A stretch of DNA of 64,000 bases, taken from NCBI GenBank assembly GCA_011032825.1, contig JAADJZ010000001.1, forward strand, positions 2,046,001 through 2,110,000, written 5' to 3'. Below, one piece after another: positions 37,201-49,710 of the stretch. The stretch is from Massariosphaeria phaeospora. Its lineage: Eukaryota > Ascomycota > Dothideomycetes > Pleosporales. Both the position numbers and the translations under genes were made by a program. Position 1 is the stretch's first letter. Each line of letters begins with the position of its first letter. The notes below the pieces were generated by a model that saw nothing but the letters and a program-made list of their open reading frames with translations, searched no databases and had not been told where the DNA came from.

Positions 37201-38000
37201 ACAGCAGCAAGCACCTCCACCACCACCGCCCGCCCGACCAGGGCCTCCACGATGCAGGCCTCACAGTCGCACGCCGCCGATCCATAACCTAACCCCCCCT
37301 ACCGCGACCATACCTCCGCCTGAGTCGTACCGGCGCCCAGAGCACCACCCCAGCCAGGCCCTCAACCACCTCAGTCCCAATTCTCCGCTCGCCAGCCCGC
37401 ATCCACCCCCTCCCGCCTCGCCCAACAGCCCGCTTGAATCTGCGTGCTCGTCGTGCCCGTCTGCCCCGTTCTAGTGGCTATGCACGCTTGCCGTTAGACG
37501 ACCAATTGGCCGGCCATGTTTCACGCCCCTGCCCCATTGCCTGTCCCATTTCCCAAATAGCTCGCCGAGGACAGCCAGTAGCAGCGTCAAGCGTGCAAAG
37601 TACTTTGCAACTGGTTCCTGGGCCCTACATCGGCACACATTTAGACTCTATCCAAACCTCCTCCTTCTCCGACCGTCTCCCTTCAGTTTCTCGCCTAACG
37701 CCCTCCACCTACTCTACGCTGCTCCCGCCGGCGATCTTTGTTTATCGAAACAACGCTCCAGCTCACTCATCCCATCCCACTCTGGTGTCTCCTGCTTGTC
37801 ACTGTAACGCTTTTCGACGCAGCTTCTGTTTCTGCCTGACCGTTGTAGCTCAACGCCACGACCTCTCTAGCTGCACGCATCGCGTTGCTGGCCGTGGCCG
37901 CAGCTCCTCTGCGTCAGCCTTCGTTCCGGTCGAGGACCCTCTGAAGAAACACGCAGCTTGACCGGTACACAGCCAGCTGCATCTGCTGTTCCCGGTCTAG
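34250..38000. other. Intergenic divergent region, strongly GC-rich at 34.4-37.4 kb
   Basis: 3.7 kb between cofactor B (minus) and the Myb gene (plus). Long frames on both strands have Arg/Ala/Pro/Gly-rich translations typical of GC-rich non-coding DNA. The segment 37.4-38.0 kb is C/T-rich and is probably the Myb gene leader. No supported gene. Confidence 0.45.
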
Positions 38001-38186
38001 CTAGGGTGCAGCGCCTTAATCGATATCGGTTTCTTCTACTCTTCTTTCAACCCCCACAACACCTCCACCAGCTGCCCCACATCGCATTGTCAACCGCAAA
38101 ATCTCCAGCATAGACCGCACCTATACATCTTTGGGACACCACTGTCAACTTATGGGCTGGCTCAGGGCTGGTCCACCCCGCCTATC

Positions 38187-39797
38187 GTGGATATCAATCT
38201 CCTAATCGAGCCTCGGGGCTCCGAGTCTCCCGGAAGCAAGAAGAGCTCCACCTCGGCAGCTTCTACTTCGACGGGAGCGACGAGAGTGTACACGACTGCA
38301 CCTTCAGCGTACACGCAATCCCCCGCCTATGCAAGCACCTCGCCTGCCTACATTTCTGCGTCACCAGCTTATGCGGCGCCCTCACCAGCTTATGGCCCAA
38401 TGCCAGCGTACCCGGTGTCTGGACCGACGTCTTCGATGGCACTTCCGCCCGCCTCGATGCAAGGTGGGCCTGTCCTTCCCGCCATCTCAGAGCTTCAGCG
38501 ACACCCCGATCCCGTACAGCATCCCCAATTCCGTCCATTGTACACTGGTCCTCCGGCTCCCACTGCGACCCCCCAACTCCCTCCCGGCTTGAATGGATCT
38601 CCTCCGTCACAACTGATCAAACGACCTGCATCCCAGACGCCACTTCCTGAAGAGAGCCCGGCCAAGAAGCAGTCCAAATGGACCCCTGAAGAGGACAATC
38701 TCACCATAGAACTACGAGGCCAAGGCATGAAATGGGACGATATCGCGAAGCGGCTGCCCGGAAGAAGCTCCATCTCTTGCCGATTACGCTACCAAAATTA
38801 CCTCGAAAAGCGAGCTGTTTGGGACGAAGAGAAGAAGAACAAGCTTGCGAGACTCTACGCTCGGTACGTAACTGTCGGTTCGTTGACCGGTCATCATCAT
38901 CCTCAAACACAATCAAAATTACACGAGCCTTTGGTCAACTACTCCTCATTTGTCAAATCACCCTGAACTCAGTGTATTTGGTCTCCCATCCCCAGCAAAA
39001 TATACGTGTATGCGACCGTAGCTTTCTAAAGTCTCTCATTGCGCGGTATCAGAGCTGACATTCTCTACAGGTTCAAAGATCAAATGTGGCAGAAAGTGGC
39101 GACTGAAATGGGCATCCCATGGCGTTCCGCCGAATCTATGCATTGGCAGTTGGGAGAACAAGAAATGAGTGCGCGGGCCAACGCTCCTGTCTTTCAGTTA
39201 CACCCCTCTGCAACTGGAACAAACTCACCGCCTTCTGTACCTGTTGTACCGACACCCCACGGATTCACGCCTGCCAACGCTGCACAACTAGTCCCTAATC
39301 CACCAACCGTGTCGCCACAGCACCATCAATCACAACCACCTCCCCCGCTACCACCCGGACCCATGCATTCGTACCATCACCGTTCAGACAGCAATCAAAC
39401 GCAGAGCCGAAGAAGGAACAGCTCGTTCAGTCGAAGGAGAACAGACGGAAGGTCAAGATCGAGTGTGCCGCCTCAGCTTGGTCACACCCTTCCGCAACTG
39501 CTGCCTGCTTCTGAAGCAGATCTGGTCAGCGGGATGATGACAGCACCTATCCCCGAGACTCATTTTGGTATCAAGAGGGAAAGCGAGAACGTGGGTTTCA
39601 CAGAGCAGAGCGTAAAGAGGAGGCGGGAAGAGGAGGACACCCCAACTCATCGCTCTGAGGCGGAGACGCGTAGCCAAGGGGGACGGAGCCCAGACAGGTC
39701 TTCGCAGCACAGCGGAAATGGGAGTATGAAGAGCGTGAAGAGAGAACCCGACGAGGCAGAGCAAGCTCTCGCCGAGCCTTCACGCTTCGGCACTTGA
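38187..39797 (+). CDS. Myb/SANT-domain DNA-binding protein with SPAY repeats
   Basis: A probable nuclear transcription regulator. Exons 38187-38863 and 39071-39797; the 207-nt intron (GTACGT, CTACAG) splits the Myb region and splicing restores LYARFKDQMWQKV. The first Myb/SANT repeat reads KWTPEEDNLTIELRGQGMKW, then DDIAKRLPGRSSISCRLRY. A second, weaker repeat spans VWDEEKKNKLARL to PWRSAESMHWQLGE. Before the domain lies a Ser/Pro/Tyr-rich region with repeated SPAY units (e.g. TSPAYISASPAYAAPSPAY). After it come a Pro/His-rich stretch and a basic/acidic C-terminus with VKRRRE, a possible nuclear signal. The frame is open back to 38001 but has no in-frame ATG before ~38436, so the true first exon is unresolved; the start given is the first possible GTG. 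Target genes unknown. Confidence 0.78.
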
Positions 39798-42700
39798 GTA
39801 CTCATCGGTTTCACACCGGAGTATTCGTATCATTCGACCAAGTGTACGATTGGGCTTCGCGTTGTTTGAGAATTGGTAGCACATTCGGGCTGGTACCGAC
39901 AAGAGCATGGACTTAATAGGCTTGTACTGATGGCGGAAGCGACGGTCCAGCGCCATACGACATACTGGTTGGGACTGGGACGGGGATTCTGGGTTGCATA
40001 CGGACATGGTGTAACACTTCATCAATCATCACTGAGCGGCAACGATTATGGCATTTAGCGCCGGCGGATCCATTTGCTTTTCTGCTTTCCCATCATCTCA
40101 TTGCATACATCATCATCATCATCATAGCGAGGGTTTTTTGGGGTTCCTTGGTTCTTCCTTGTTTTATACACCCATTGGCGGTCATGATTGTGCATTTCCA
40201 GCGTCGAGATATTCTCCTTTCTCTCTCTCTCTCTCCTTTCATTTCTTGCTGTTCTATGCTTACATCATCACCCCATTTTTCAAAGCTAAATAGAGCACAA
40301 CAGGACCTAGAGAATGTCCCCCATGCAAGTTGTTTTTCTTTTTTTTTTCCACAGCGACAGAAAAGATGGCCCATACGTTTTTTTGCTGCGGCCCGGATTA
40401 TTTTCTCCGATACCATACCATACCATAGCAAGATTTATCGATTATTCCAATATAGAAGGTTCGCTTGTGGCTTGCTTGCGCATATACAATATATGTGCTT
40501 TGCAACCCGTTCCGACCCCTGAATTGAATGAACGCCGTCATGGCCATGATGCATTCTATTGTAAACTACATGTGTGTCATATAAATCTCATCATTATCTA
40601 CGTGTCTTGTCTATTCCTCCCTAACGAAGAAAGAAATACATGCTCCACCTAGAAAATTCCACATTCAAAACGCCCCCCCTATAGAATAAAGCTTGTAGCG
40701 GCCAGCGCGTGGGGCTGCGACTCATGCACGTGTTCGTGGCGGACGGGTCCCGAGGGCCCCGGAGGTTCCGAACGTGGACATGCACGTCCTCACGGTTCAG
40801 AGCAGTTCGATGCGATCGCGAATGACGTACTTTGAAAGAGGCTTTCGCGACGCACCTTACGTGGCGCGATGCGCTGCGCGTTGAGCTGTCAACGTCGAGG
40901 AGACAAAAAAACCCTTCACTTTTGGACAGGAGTGAGTGGGTGGGCTTGTTTCGTTCGTTGCCTTGTTGTTTGGGCTGCTGCTTGCTTGTTGGGTTGCAAT
41001 GCACTGCACCGTCGTCGATGCTGTTGGAACAGCCTCACTTTACTTCCGCACTTCGCCTTTGCGAGTCATCGTCACCACCACCTGGCACCAACATCGCTCT
41101 CACGACACGCATCGTTTTATTGCGGCCGTGGGTACAGAGTATATCGGCGCGCCAAACTTTATTGTTATTACAAGTAAGTTCTCTGATTCAGCGAACCCTG
41201 AATCTCATCCTGCGGCCCGCTGTCCGCGCCGGGCACGCACGCGCACGCACGCGCTCGATGCCCTGTACCTGTTGTTCTCGAAGACTGCGAAACAGAGACA
41301 CTGCTCCTTGTATCTCCGTCTGTAGTCTATGCTTTGTTGAGGTGTTGCTTATGTTCTGTATGTATGTATGCCCACGCAGCAGGGCGAGCTGTACATGGCT
41401 GTTTGCGGATTTAGAGTTTGATGCTTAGGTTTGGGGAATTTGAAGTTTGAACGTTGAGGGCAGGCAGAGCGGCAGGAAAGGAAAGAACGGCAACTCGCAA
41501 GGAGTGTGCAAGTAGGTAAGTAAGCAAGTACGCTGTGTGTGCTCGATGTTCTTGATGCTATGTAGATATTTACCTTGGCGTCTCTGGTGGGGGCGCCGTT
41601 CGCGCGCCGCAAAAGGCGACCTGTTTGTTGGGTTTATGCTTGCGCGGCTGCGAACATGTTCAAACTTCGATGGTGGGCGAGCAGGGCGTAGTGGGTCAAA
41701 GGCGCCGGCGCGCCTGTCTCATGCTAGGCATAGCACGTTTGATGGGGCTGCGAGTCGAGAAGTGGGGTTGGAGGGTTGAACTTTGAGATGAGATGGATCG
41801 TGGCGGGCTGTCAGGGCTGGGCTGGGCTGGCGTGCACGTGCTGGTTCAGTCTGGCCATTGCTCGAGGATATGGGGTTTTTGTGCGACTGACTGACTGACT
41901 GAGAGCTTTGTCCTCAACAAAACCTTCCGCATCCTGCTGAGACCGACTGACTGCTGCCCTGGACGCCCAAAACTGAAATCAACGCCGTAGTCATGTCAAA
42001 CCATGTTCTGGGTCGAAACCAACCGGATATGAGCGAACGGCTCCGTTCCGCTAGGCTGAGGCGAACCGAACCGCCTCACCCTTTTCCCGCGCAAGCTAGG
42101 GCACGTGTCGTTTGCCCGACATCGGACACATTCTGTGCTGCAGGCTCAGGCATAGGGCAGGGCAGGGTCACGACTCGCCCATCGTGTCATGTCAGGCGGT
42201 GTTTGGGTTGAGCTGGAGTCAGTCAGTCAGTCAACATGTCGGCCCCATTTCATTGATGATCCGTCAGCTCGCAGCCACAATATCGAGCACAACGCAGAAG
42301 CGCGAGCAAGCCAGCCTTTCGCCTCGCCTCGCCTTACTTCACCTTACTGGGCATGCAGAGCAAGGTTTTTGAGAGTAGCAGGGCAGGGCAGGGAACAAAA
42401 TAACATAACAGTATTGATAGACTGACCAGTTCTGCGAAACGCGGTCATCGATACGTAGTGCAGGATCTTTGTCTCCCCCTACGAGAAAGCTATCTATAGG
42501 TAGTTACGGGATGCCAGAGAGGGGCTAGATGATGCCATTGCCGCGATCGCACCCAAGCTACTGGTTCACAGCCGTTCTTGACGCTATGTACAGTAGCCGG
42601 CGTGCCTTGCTAGCTTGCCATTGCGAAACTGGGCCTGTCTGCGACGGCTGCTAGTCTGATCGTGTGCAATGACTCGAGGTGACAGGTGTTGCTGGTCTAG

Positions 42701-43488
42701 ATACCTACCCAGTACGGAGTACATGGCGCCGTACTCGCTGTGGCCTGTTCTCGCGCTGAGCCCTACGAAAGAACCATCCATGTACAGCTGAAAATGAGGC
42801 CACGGTTTGAAGGGTTCAGGGCCAAGCGGGTGCGGCGGACAGATGGAGGCTCATGAGTTGTCAAGTGAAGCGGCTTTGGGCTTTAGGCTTTGGGCTGCAA
42901 GATAGGCGAGAGGAGATGCACCGTGGGTTGGGGGGTCAATGAATGGCGAAGAAGTACGTGTGTTTGAGGCTGAAGGGGCAATTGGATATGCTGCGGCTCT
43001 AAGTGGTCCGGAATCGGGACCGCAGGTTATTGAGTGGCAATCCCTTCTGCGGTCTATCCATCGCGACAACTGCATTCAGGAGACCAGACAATAATGCCAA
43101 CAAAGTCGGAAGCAGGAATCGCCACAGAGGCTGCGGGCATGTCCGCTCGTTCTCGGAGAGGGAGACATATGTGTCAGCCCACGGTGGTGAGGTCGAAACC
43201 ACGAGGCAAGACGGCGCTGACAGATCCATCTCGTCACACGTCACTTCTCAACACCACTCCCCACACGAATCAGAACGATCTACACCGAGTATCGACTATA
43301 CTCAGAACATCACTGCCAGCACATTCACCGATCCAGCCCTCAACTTCTCTACAGGCTAGGCGCATGCCCCAATCTAGAACTCATGCCTGCCACTAAACCG
43401 CCAGCATAGGCATTCGAACGCGTAGCACAACCAAGGCTTCCCAGAACCTCCCTGATACAAAACACCACAACCACGTACCCGAATCTCT
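39798..43488. other. Intergenic, gene-poor
   Basis: 3.7 kb after the Myb gene. Contains its 3' UTR, a CAT trinucleotide run, a CT-rich run near 40221, and GACT/GTCA tetranucleotide runs near 41885 and 42217. Frames at 40.8-41.4 kb with Cys/Leu-rich translations lack ATG starts or family resemblance. No supported gene. Confidence 0.4.
40108..40125. repeat. CAT trinucleotide x6
   Basis: Six perfect copies in the presumed 3' region of the Myb gene. Confidence 0.85.
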
Positions 43489-43987
43489 CTAATCCCACAA
43501 CAAGAACGCATCTTCACTGGTCTGGCGTGCCCTCGCAAACCCACACCGCTCCACACCGCCTCTCGAGCCACAGTCCCCGCCTCCCGTCTCAAGCCCCCTT
43601 CGACAATATCGCCCTCGCCCGACGTCAAAACTAGAGGCAAACCACACACGACGATCAGAGCGCCAGGCACGCTTTCCACACCGGCCCGATCGCCAGCCAC
43701 CCCGTCCTCGCCCTCGCCACATGCGCCCTGCGCCACTCACAACTGCCGTCACAGTCGCACAGCGTCCTGGGGCAAGCGGGAGGCGTATTGGGAGACTGCA
43801 GCTCCCTATCCGGAGTCCGATGCAACGAGATCACATCCCCCGTCTGATCAGACGGCCGGCGCGGGGCGGCGCGCCAAAAGAACAGGCAGCCACCCAGTAA
43901 GACGGCGATGAACGGTGAGCAGGTCGTGTGTGGTTGCACGAGCGGCGGGAGGGGCCTGTCAGCGTTGTACAGGCCGTCGTTGCACAT
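43489..43987 (-). CDS. Hypothetical small protein with one membrane segment
   Basis: Not recognised and only weakly supported. On the minus strand, exon 43987-43671 joined to 43630-43489 gives 152 residues. The 40-nt intron has a GTGCCT donor, a CTGAT branch-like site and a TCTAG acceptor. The ATG context (CGCAATG) is reasonable. Residues ~26-42 (SPFIAVLLGGCLFFWRA) are hydrophobic and could be a membrane anchor. A Cys-rich stretch follows (CPRTLCDCDGSCEW), and the C-terminal half is Gly/Arg-rich. Without splicing the frame ends at about 110 residues. It could equally be a chance frame in GC-rich DNA; transcript evidence would decide. Confidence 0.25.
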
Positions 43988-45332
43988 TGCGGATCCTTTT
44001 GGCGTGGGATGTTAGAACTCTACGAGGACGTGAGCTGTCACTTTTGCTCTCCGCGTGCCTTGTCTGAGCCATGACAGCAACAACTCGTATCGAGGTACCC
44101 CCCTTTTGCGTACCACCTGTGTTGACTACACAGCGTCTTGGGCATAAAACGTCTTCTCTTACGGAGCACACTGTTTGAGATTCTATGAGCATTGAGTGTA
44201 TCATTGCCTCATGACACTCCAACTAACCTACCACAAGAGGGAGGATCAGCCTCTCTCAATTCCCATTTACCTCCCATCACTCACTCACGCAGATCCAGTT
44301 CCCCCTCCACGTCTCTATCTCCCGTACCACAGCATTCCGCACAACCGCAACGATGCGGCGGGGACCCGGTACACCCGCTCTAGTCCCGTGGCCCTCCACC
44401 CACGTAGCAGCACGTAGCACGACATCTCTGCGCAACATGAGCTGGCACAACGCCGCCCCAGAACGATCCTTCCCCGTCGCCGCGCGCTCCCGCACCTCTG
44501 ACGCGGCGACAGTGACAGCGACGATGGCGTATTTCGAACGGAAGGACGCAGATCCAGAGGGGGGCTAGACATTGGGCCGAAGGGAAAAACCTGGAAACCT
44601 GGGTGGCGGTGAAGAGGGTGCAAAGTGCGGTGAGGGGATGCTATGTTTAGGACATCTTAGAGCTCAGGTCGTTGTGATGTAGACGAGACGAGTTGGCGAA
44701 ACGAGCGAGGAAGCGGAGTACAATAGTGGCAGCCGAGACGGGGCGCAGCAAGGCAGAGTACAGAGTAGTCATTGATCTCATGGTGCATGATCCATCCCAT
44801 CCATCCATCGTGAACAGAAGCGAGCAGCACAAACGACGGAAGCAGTAGCTGTAGTCGAAGTAAAGGAACCAACACTACTAGCCTGGACCTAGCTCCCCGA
44901 ACTAGAACGCCCGCCCATCGCGACTAACTTAGACTATCGTGGCTGCATGAGCTACGCAAAAGACGAACAAACACGCCCTGACCCTCGTTACTGCAGACGC
45001 TTGCGGATGAACGAACGCAGGGAACTGCCGAAGCCATGCCCACAAACACTTGGAGAAAAAAAAGGTAACAGGCGACTAGCGACCATCGCACATGAACATA
45101 CACACTACTACTGCTAAGGTAAGCGAACCGAACCGAAATCCGAGTTGCAGGGAATCCTTCTTCTTTTCTTTCCCATCCACGACGTCACCGCTAGATGAAT
45201 GGGCGGCCAACATTCACCGCCATTTTCACCGACGGACTGCAGCCCGGAGTGCCGCCGAAAACCAGCATCGCATGGCGAGAAATGGAAAAAAGGCAACTCC
45301 TGAGTGTGTGCGTGTGTCTGTATGTGTGTGGA
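43988..45332. other. Intergenic, downstream of MIF2
   Basis: 1.3 kb with no supported gene. Short frames on both strands overlap one another and show no family resemblance. Confidence 0.45.
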
Positions 45333-48300
45333 TTACTCGTCGTCGGGCAGAACGGTTTCGAGCGCCTGCGCGAAGAAGATGCGGCTGGGGCCGCTGCTCA
45401 CGTTGCGGATGCTGTACGTGTTGCCTACAGAAGCACGATGCTGAGTCAGCGATTTGTGGCCATGCCGATGCGAGAGATGCGGGCAAGATGCGCCAAGGAG
45501 AAGAAAAAATGCGTGGGGCCGACACGCTGGTCGAAAAAAGGTATGGGGCAATGTAAGTATACGGATCGCGCGGGTAGGCGGCAGGTGAAGAATGGCCGCA
45601 CGACATGTCGTACGCAGGCTCGGAACAAAGATGCAGCGAAAAGTGCCAAAACGGAGCATGGGTGTGGAGAAAAAAAGTGGGAGGGATGGCGGGGGCGAAA
45701 AAGGGCTGATTTGTGCGCGGTAGCCGCCGCGAACAAGAAACGTCGGGGGTGGAACAGGAACAGCCGCCTGTGTGACACAGCATGCAAACAATCGGCTGCA
45801 AGGCAAGTGCTCCAGCCACACAATCTGTGCGCCCCCGGAATAGACCAAGATTGCTGCCGATCGCTTGGCCTCGCACTGGCTGGCTGTCCGACGTTGGGCG
45901 ACGTGATCGCGCAACGCGAAAACGAGTCCAGCGATGCAGTCGCCCGAGTGGTGTTCAGATCGGGGTAATGAGCATAATGCGACCGCAGTCGTACAGACGT
46001 GAGTGCGTAAGGAGGGCAAGTGTTGGTGATGAGTGGAGATAGCGGCGCAGAGAGAATTGTGCTGAGACGAGTGGGGGTTGTGTGGAGTACAGAAGAACAT
46101 GGAAAGACAGTAGTAACGAGATAGAAAGGAGATATCAAAACGCACCTCTAGGCACTTGCCATACGCCGCCTTTGTGCACTGTGAATTCAGTCTCGAACAC
46201 CTTTGCTTCAACCGCGCCCGTGTGCACATGAAAAACCATGTGCATGCGTCGCGTGTTCTTGCTGCGCTTCATCTGCTCCGGGTCGAGTTCAATGAAGCCG
46301 AAGCTGAGGAAGTTGCTGAGGCCGGCAGATGCCAATTTCGTGAACTTGAATGATCCGTCTGCCACGTCTACGGGGTTAATACCCTTCTGCGACCAGGCAA
46401 CCGCTATATCAAAGTTAGTTGTAAAGTCGCCGAAAACAGTGGGCAAACACATACTAGACTCGAGGATGTCGCTCGAAATGACCTCACTCTGAGGATCGAA
46501 ATCCCTATAAGTACCAAGAACAACGCCATCCTCGACTTCCCACTGCTCAAGTTCCGGCTCCTCTTCTTCATCAATCTGACCCAGTGCACGTTTTCGTCCT
46601 TTGGCCTTTCGACTGTTCGTGTATTTCTTTGGTGGAGGCTCCTGGTTTTCGTTCTTGACGATTTTCTGGAGACTGTTCTTGTTATCGTATGCTGCCCTCT
46701 CATTCTTCCAAAAGTCGATTGGTGCAACGCGGTGTCTACCTGTACGGCCCACAGGTGCAGCGATATCTGGTTCGAGTTCGCGGTAGATGGAGAGCATTTG
46801 TCGGCCGCGGGCGTAGCGGCTCGAGCCCGCAGATGTCGTGGAGATTTGGTCCATGGCAGCCTTGGGGAGGGGATTCCCGTGTACGTCCACTAGCTTGCCA
46901 GATGAGGGGCCCTGAAGCACGGAGGACTCTTCGCTCGTCTTTGATTTCGCTTTGGCGCTGGGTTTTGCAACTGGCTTCGGTTTTTTGAAGGCTGGTGGCT
47001 CCGCTATCTCGTTTTCTTTTTCAAGCTTCTTGTCCTTGCCCGTAGCCTTCAGTACCTTCTTTTCCTTTGCTTTGGCTTTTTGTGTGTCTTTGACCAGAGC
47101 AGGCTCGACGAGCTCGGCCTTGGGTTTTGGAGGACGTCCTCGGCGTTTGGCTGCACGCGGCGCGTCTTCGGTTTGTTCCGAGACGTCGGCGGAAACATCA
47201 GGCACCATACCAGAATCCTCTTCGATTATGTCGGCGGAAACATCGGGTATTACACTAGGCTCCTCTTCGGTCATGTCGGAGACACGCTTTGATCTACGCC
47301 GGCTAGCAGCTGGCGCTGAAACGGGTTTCTTACTCTTCTTCAGTGGTTCGGAAGCTTGCGATGATGTAGGCCCACGCTTTCGCAGTCGAGGTGTGTCGTG
47401 CTCCTCTTCTGCCACCGGTTCTAACATGTCGCTCTTTCGTTTTCTGCCCCTTTTGGCAGGCTGCTTCACCGGCTCCACGATAGTCATAGATTCCTCAATA
47501 TCGATAGACTCCTCCATAATATCGGCGTCGGCGCCCGCTTCCACGTCCGCATCATCTTCAACACCCACCAAGTACCTCTCTTCTACATTGCTGTGAATGA
47601 CCAACGACTCTTCGCCATCATCTGTCGCATGGTCCTCATGGACTAGGCTCTCTTCAAGGGTTGCGCTGTGGTCCCGGGTTGGTGATATCTCCAACTCGTA
47701 GATGTCAGCGCGTTTCCCGATGCGGGGTTGTCCAGATCCGCTCAAGGCGGGCGTCTCCTGGAGACTGGAGTCTTCCTGATCGAAATCTAAGCGTCGACTT
47801 ACGGCAGGGTGTGATATGGAGCGGCTTGGACTAGACATGTTGTTGACAGATCGAGCTCTGGGGCCCATAGATGATTGTCTGCGAGGGGATGAACCAAGCG
47901 CGGTTTTCATAGGCGAACGCGCTTTCGGTGGTGGGAGGTGGGTACGGCTGTTGCGCATGAGGTGGCCGGCGGTGGCTAGTTCTGGAATGGAGCCTGCGTT
48001 ACAAACGTCGTCAGCTCAGCAACTGGAGAAGGGCGCATAATACGCCACTCATCGCAAGCCTTTCACTGTACGTACTATCCTGTATTTCCATAGACTCCGA
48101 TTCAGTCTCTGTTCCTCCGGTCCGACGAGAAGCCGGTCGTTTGGGCGGGGACTTCTCCGGCGAGGAGAAGATACCAGAGATGGGTTCTAGCCCATGTTCG
48201 TCGCGCAACCCTCTATCCTCGAGCGTGATTCCAGTTTTCCTACGTCTTGTTAGATGGCTGCGCGACAAATCGCAGGCCGTTGTTATGCTCACCTTCCCTG

Positions 48301-48357
48301 GACGCCGACATCGTAGAATTGGTTTTCGCGTGTTTCGCGTTTCCTGGCAGGCGCCAT
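45333..48357 (-). CDS. MIF2: Centromere protein Mif2/CENP-C
   Basis: The inner-kinetochore protein that binds CENP-A nucleosomes and recruits outer kinetochore proteins. Exons on the minus strand: 48357-48293, 48239-48076, 47993-46146 and 45424-45333, giving 722 residues. The N-terminus shows the fungal Mif2 signature ENQFYDVGVQGRKTGITLED, then RDEHGLEPISGIFSSPEKSP and LPPPKARSPMKT. The CENP-C motif reads GRTGRHRVAPIDFWKNERA at about residue 492. The C-terminal cupin dimerisation domain (about 640-722) ends with WQVPRGNTYSIRNVSSGP and RIFFAQA, the last part contributed by exon 4. The middle is acidic/basic and disordered, with AT-hook-like KRRGRPPKPK and an imperfect VIPDVSAD/MVPDVSAD duplication. 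Intron 3 is 721 nt and splits the cupin; read-through would add three residues and stop, removing the final strands. Identity is secure. Confidence 0.95.
45425..46145 (-). other. 721-nt intron inside the MIF2 cupin domain
   Basis: Bounded by AGAG|GTGCGT and CTGTAG|GC on the minus strand, with phases agreeing. Long frames on both strands inside it have no family resemblance and low-complexity composition. Confidence 0.7.
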
Positions 48358-49710
48358 ACTGTCGCGCGGAGTGACAGTGTGCGGGTGAGAATAGTGGACT
48401 TCAATTGACGCGTCGAACGCTGTGTTGGTGGTGCTCGAGGTGCGATGCGCAATGTTGTCGTGTTTTGGCCTAGCGTCGTGCTCACTGGTTCATTCCTTGG
48501 CGTTTGGCGCGTCCCACTAACCTTTCGATCGAGAGACTTTTATGACGATTCTTGCTTGGAAACAAGACAAAATACAGTGTCTCCAGTGCTGGACACTTTC
48601 TCTCTGTCAACATGGTTCTGGAGTTTTTTACTATACCTAGAACGTGTCAAAGCCTGCAAGAAACACTGAACACATTCAAGCCTATCCATATCTAGTATAG
48701 ATTGGAAGCTTGTTCTACAGCGCCTTGATCAGTCCCTCAGGTAGGACTAGGTAAGGTAATAGATGTGGCGTCTAACATTCCGTACAACAATGTCGCTAGA
48801 TTATTCTTCCGATAACCCCTACGATGCCTGTTCTTTGATCATTACTATCACCTCCATAAACTCCTCCTATCTTTTCACTAGTCGAGGCCACTGAACGTTC
48901 GAAACCCCCTTCCAAGGGTAAATATCCTACTAGAGGCATCACTGGAATTGCTGATATAATCCATCGTCGAGAAAGTCATGAAGTACCTTATCTGCTTGAA
49001 GTAAATGCCTTTAAAGCAGACATTCAAGAATGGTGATGAGAATGCTGGGTGACATCTGAAGTAGAGAAAGAAAGGTGATCAGCGACTCCAAATTGGATTT
49101 GGCGCTTGCGAGAAAGATTACACATAGTGGTGTTAGAGTTAACTCGTCGATCACGGAGGGACTTATTTGGCGACAAAGTACACAAAGTAAAGAGGTTGGA
49201 TGTCCGTACCCAAACGCTAGATAGGATATCAATCCATGATGCTCCACGCAATACTTTGACAGCCCTGCATCACAGGAAAGCCAAGATAAAACGCTCATCG
49301 CCTTTCGATGACAAGTGCATAACATGTAGACTAATGATCAAGAGCCATATCCACTCCCTTTGTCTTGTCTCAAATTCCGCTCCCCGTCTTCCAACTTGAG
49401 TATTCCTTCAATGCAAAATCTTCCTGATCCAAGACTTTCGCGTTAACCAAGATCCTCTTAACGTGTAGTCCAGCCGAGTCAAGGACTGGTCCACTGATGC
49501 CGGGTGATGATGCTTTTTGCATGAGATTGGAAAGGCGGCTGCGAACCGCAAAGCGAGAACATGTACAGATGAAAGAAAATCGTAATCATGTCGATAGACC
49601 GTGAATCGCGGGCGCAAGGTCCAAACAAACGACGGTCCAACATCATGATGGATGATAAGCAACCGAAGGTCAGTTTCGAACCGAGAAAGTCGACGGCTCT
49701 AGGAAGGGGT
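48358..49710. other. Intergenic between MIF2 promoter and GIS2 3' end
   Basis: 1.35 kb between tandem minus-strand genes. It should contain the MIF2 promoter and GIS2 3' UTR. Two overlapping ~100-codon frames at 49.0-49.4 kb, one per strand, show no family resemblance. Confidence 0.5.

Noticed and set aside
45446..46138. 230-codon minus-strand frame and opposing plus-strand frame
   Set aside because: They lie within the MIF2 intron and last exon; splicing for Mif2 accounts for the real coding bases.
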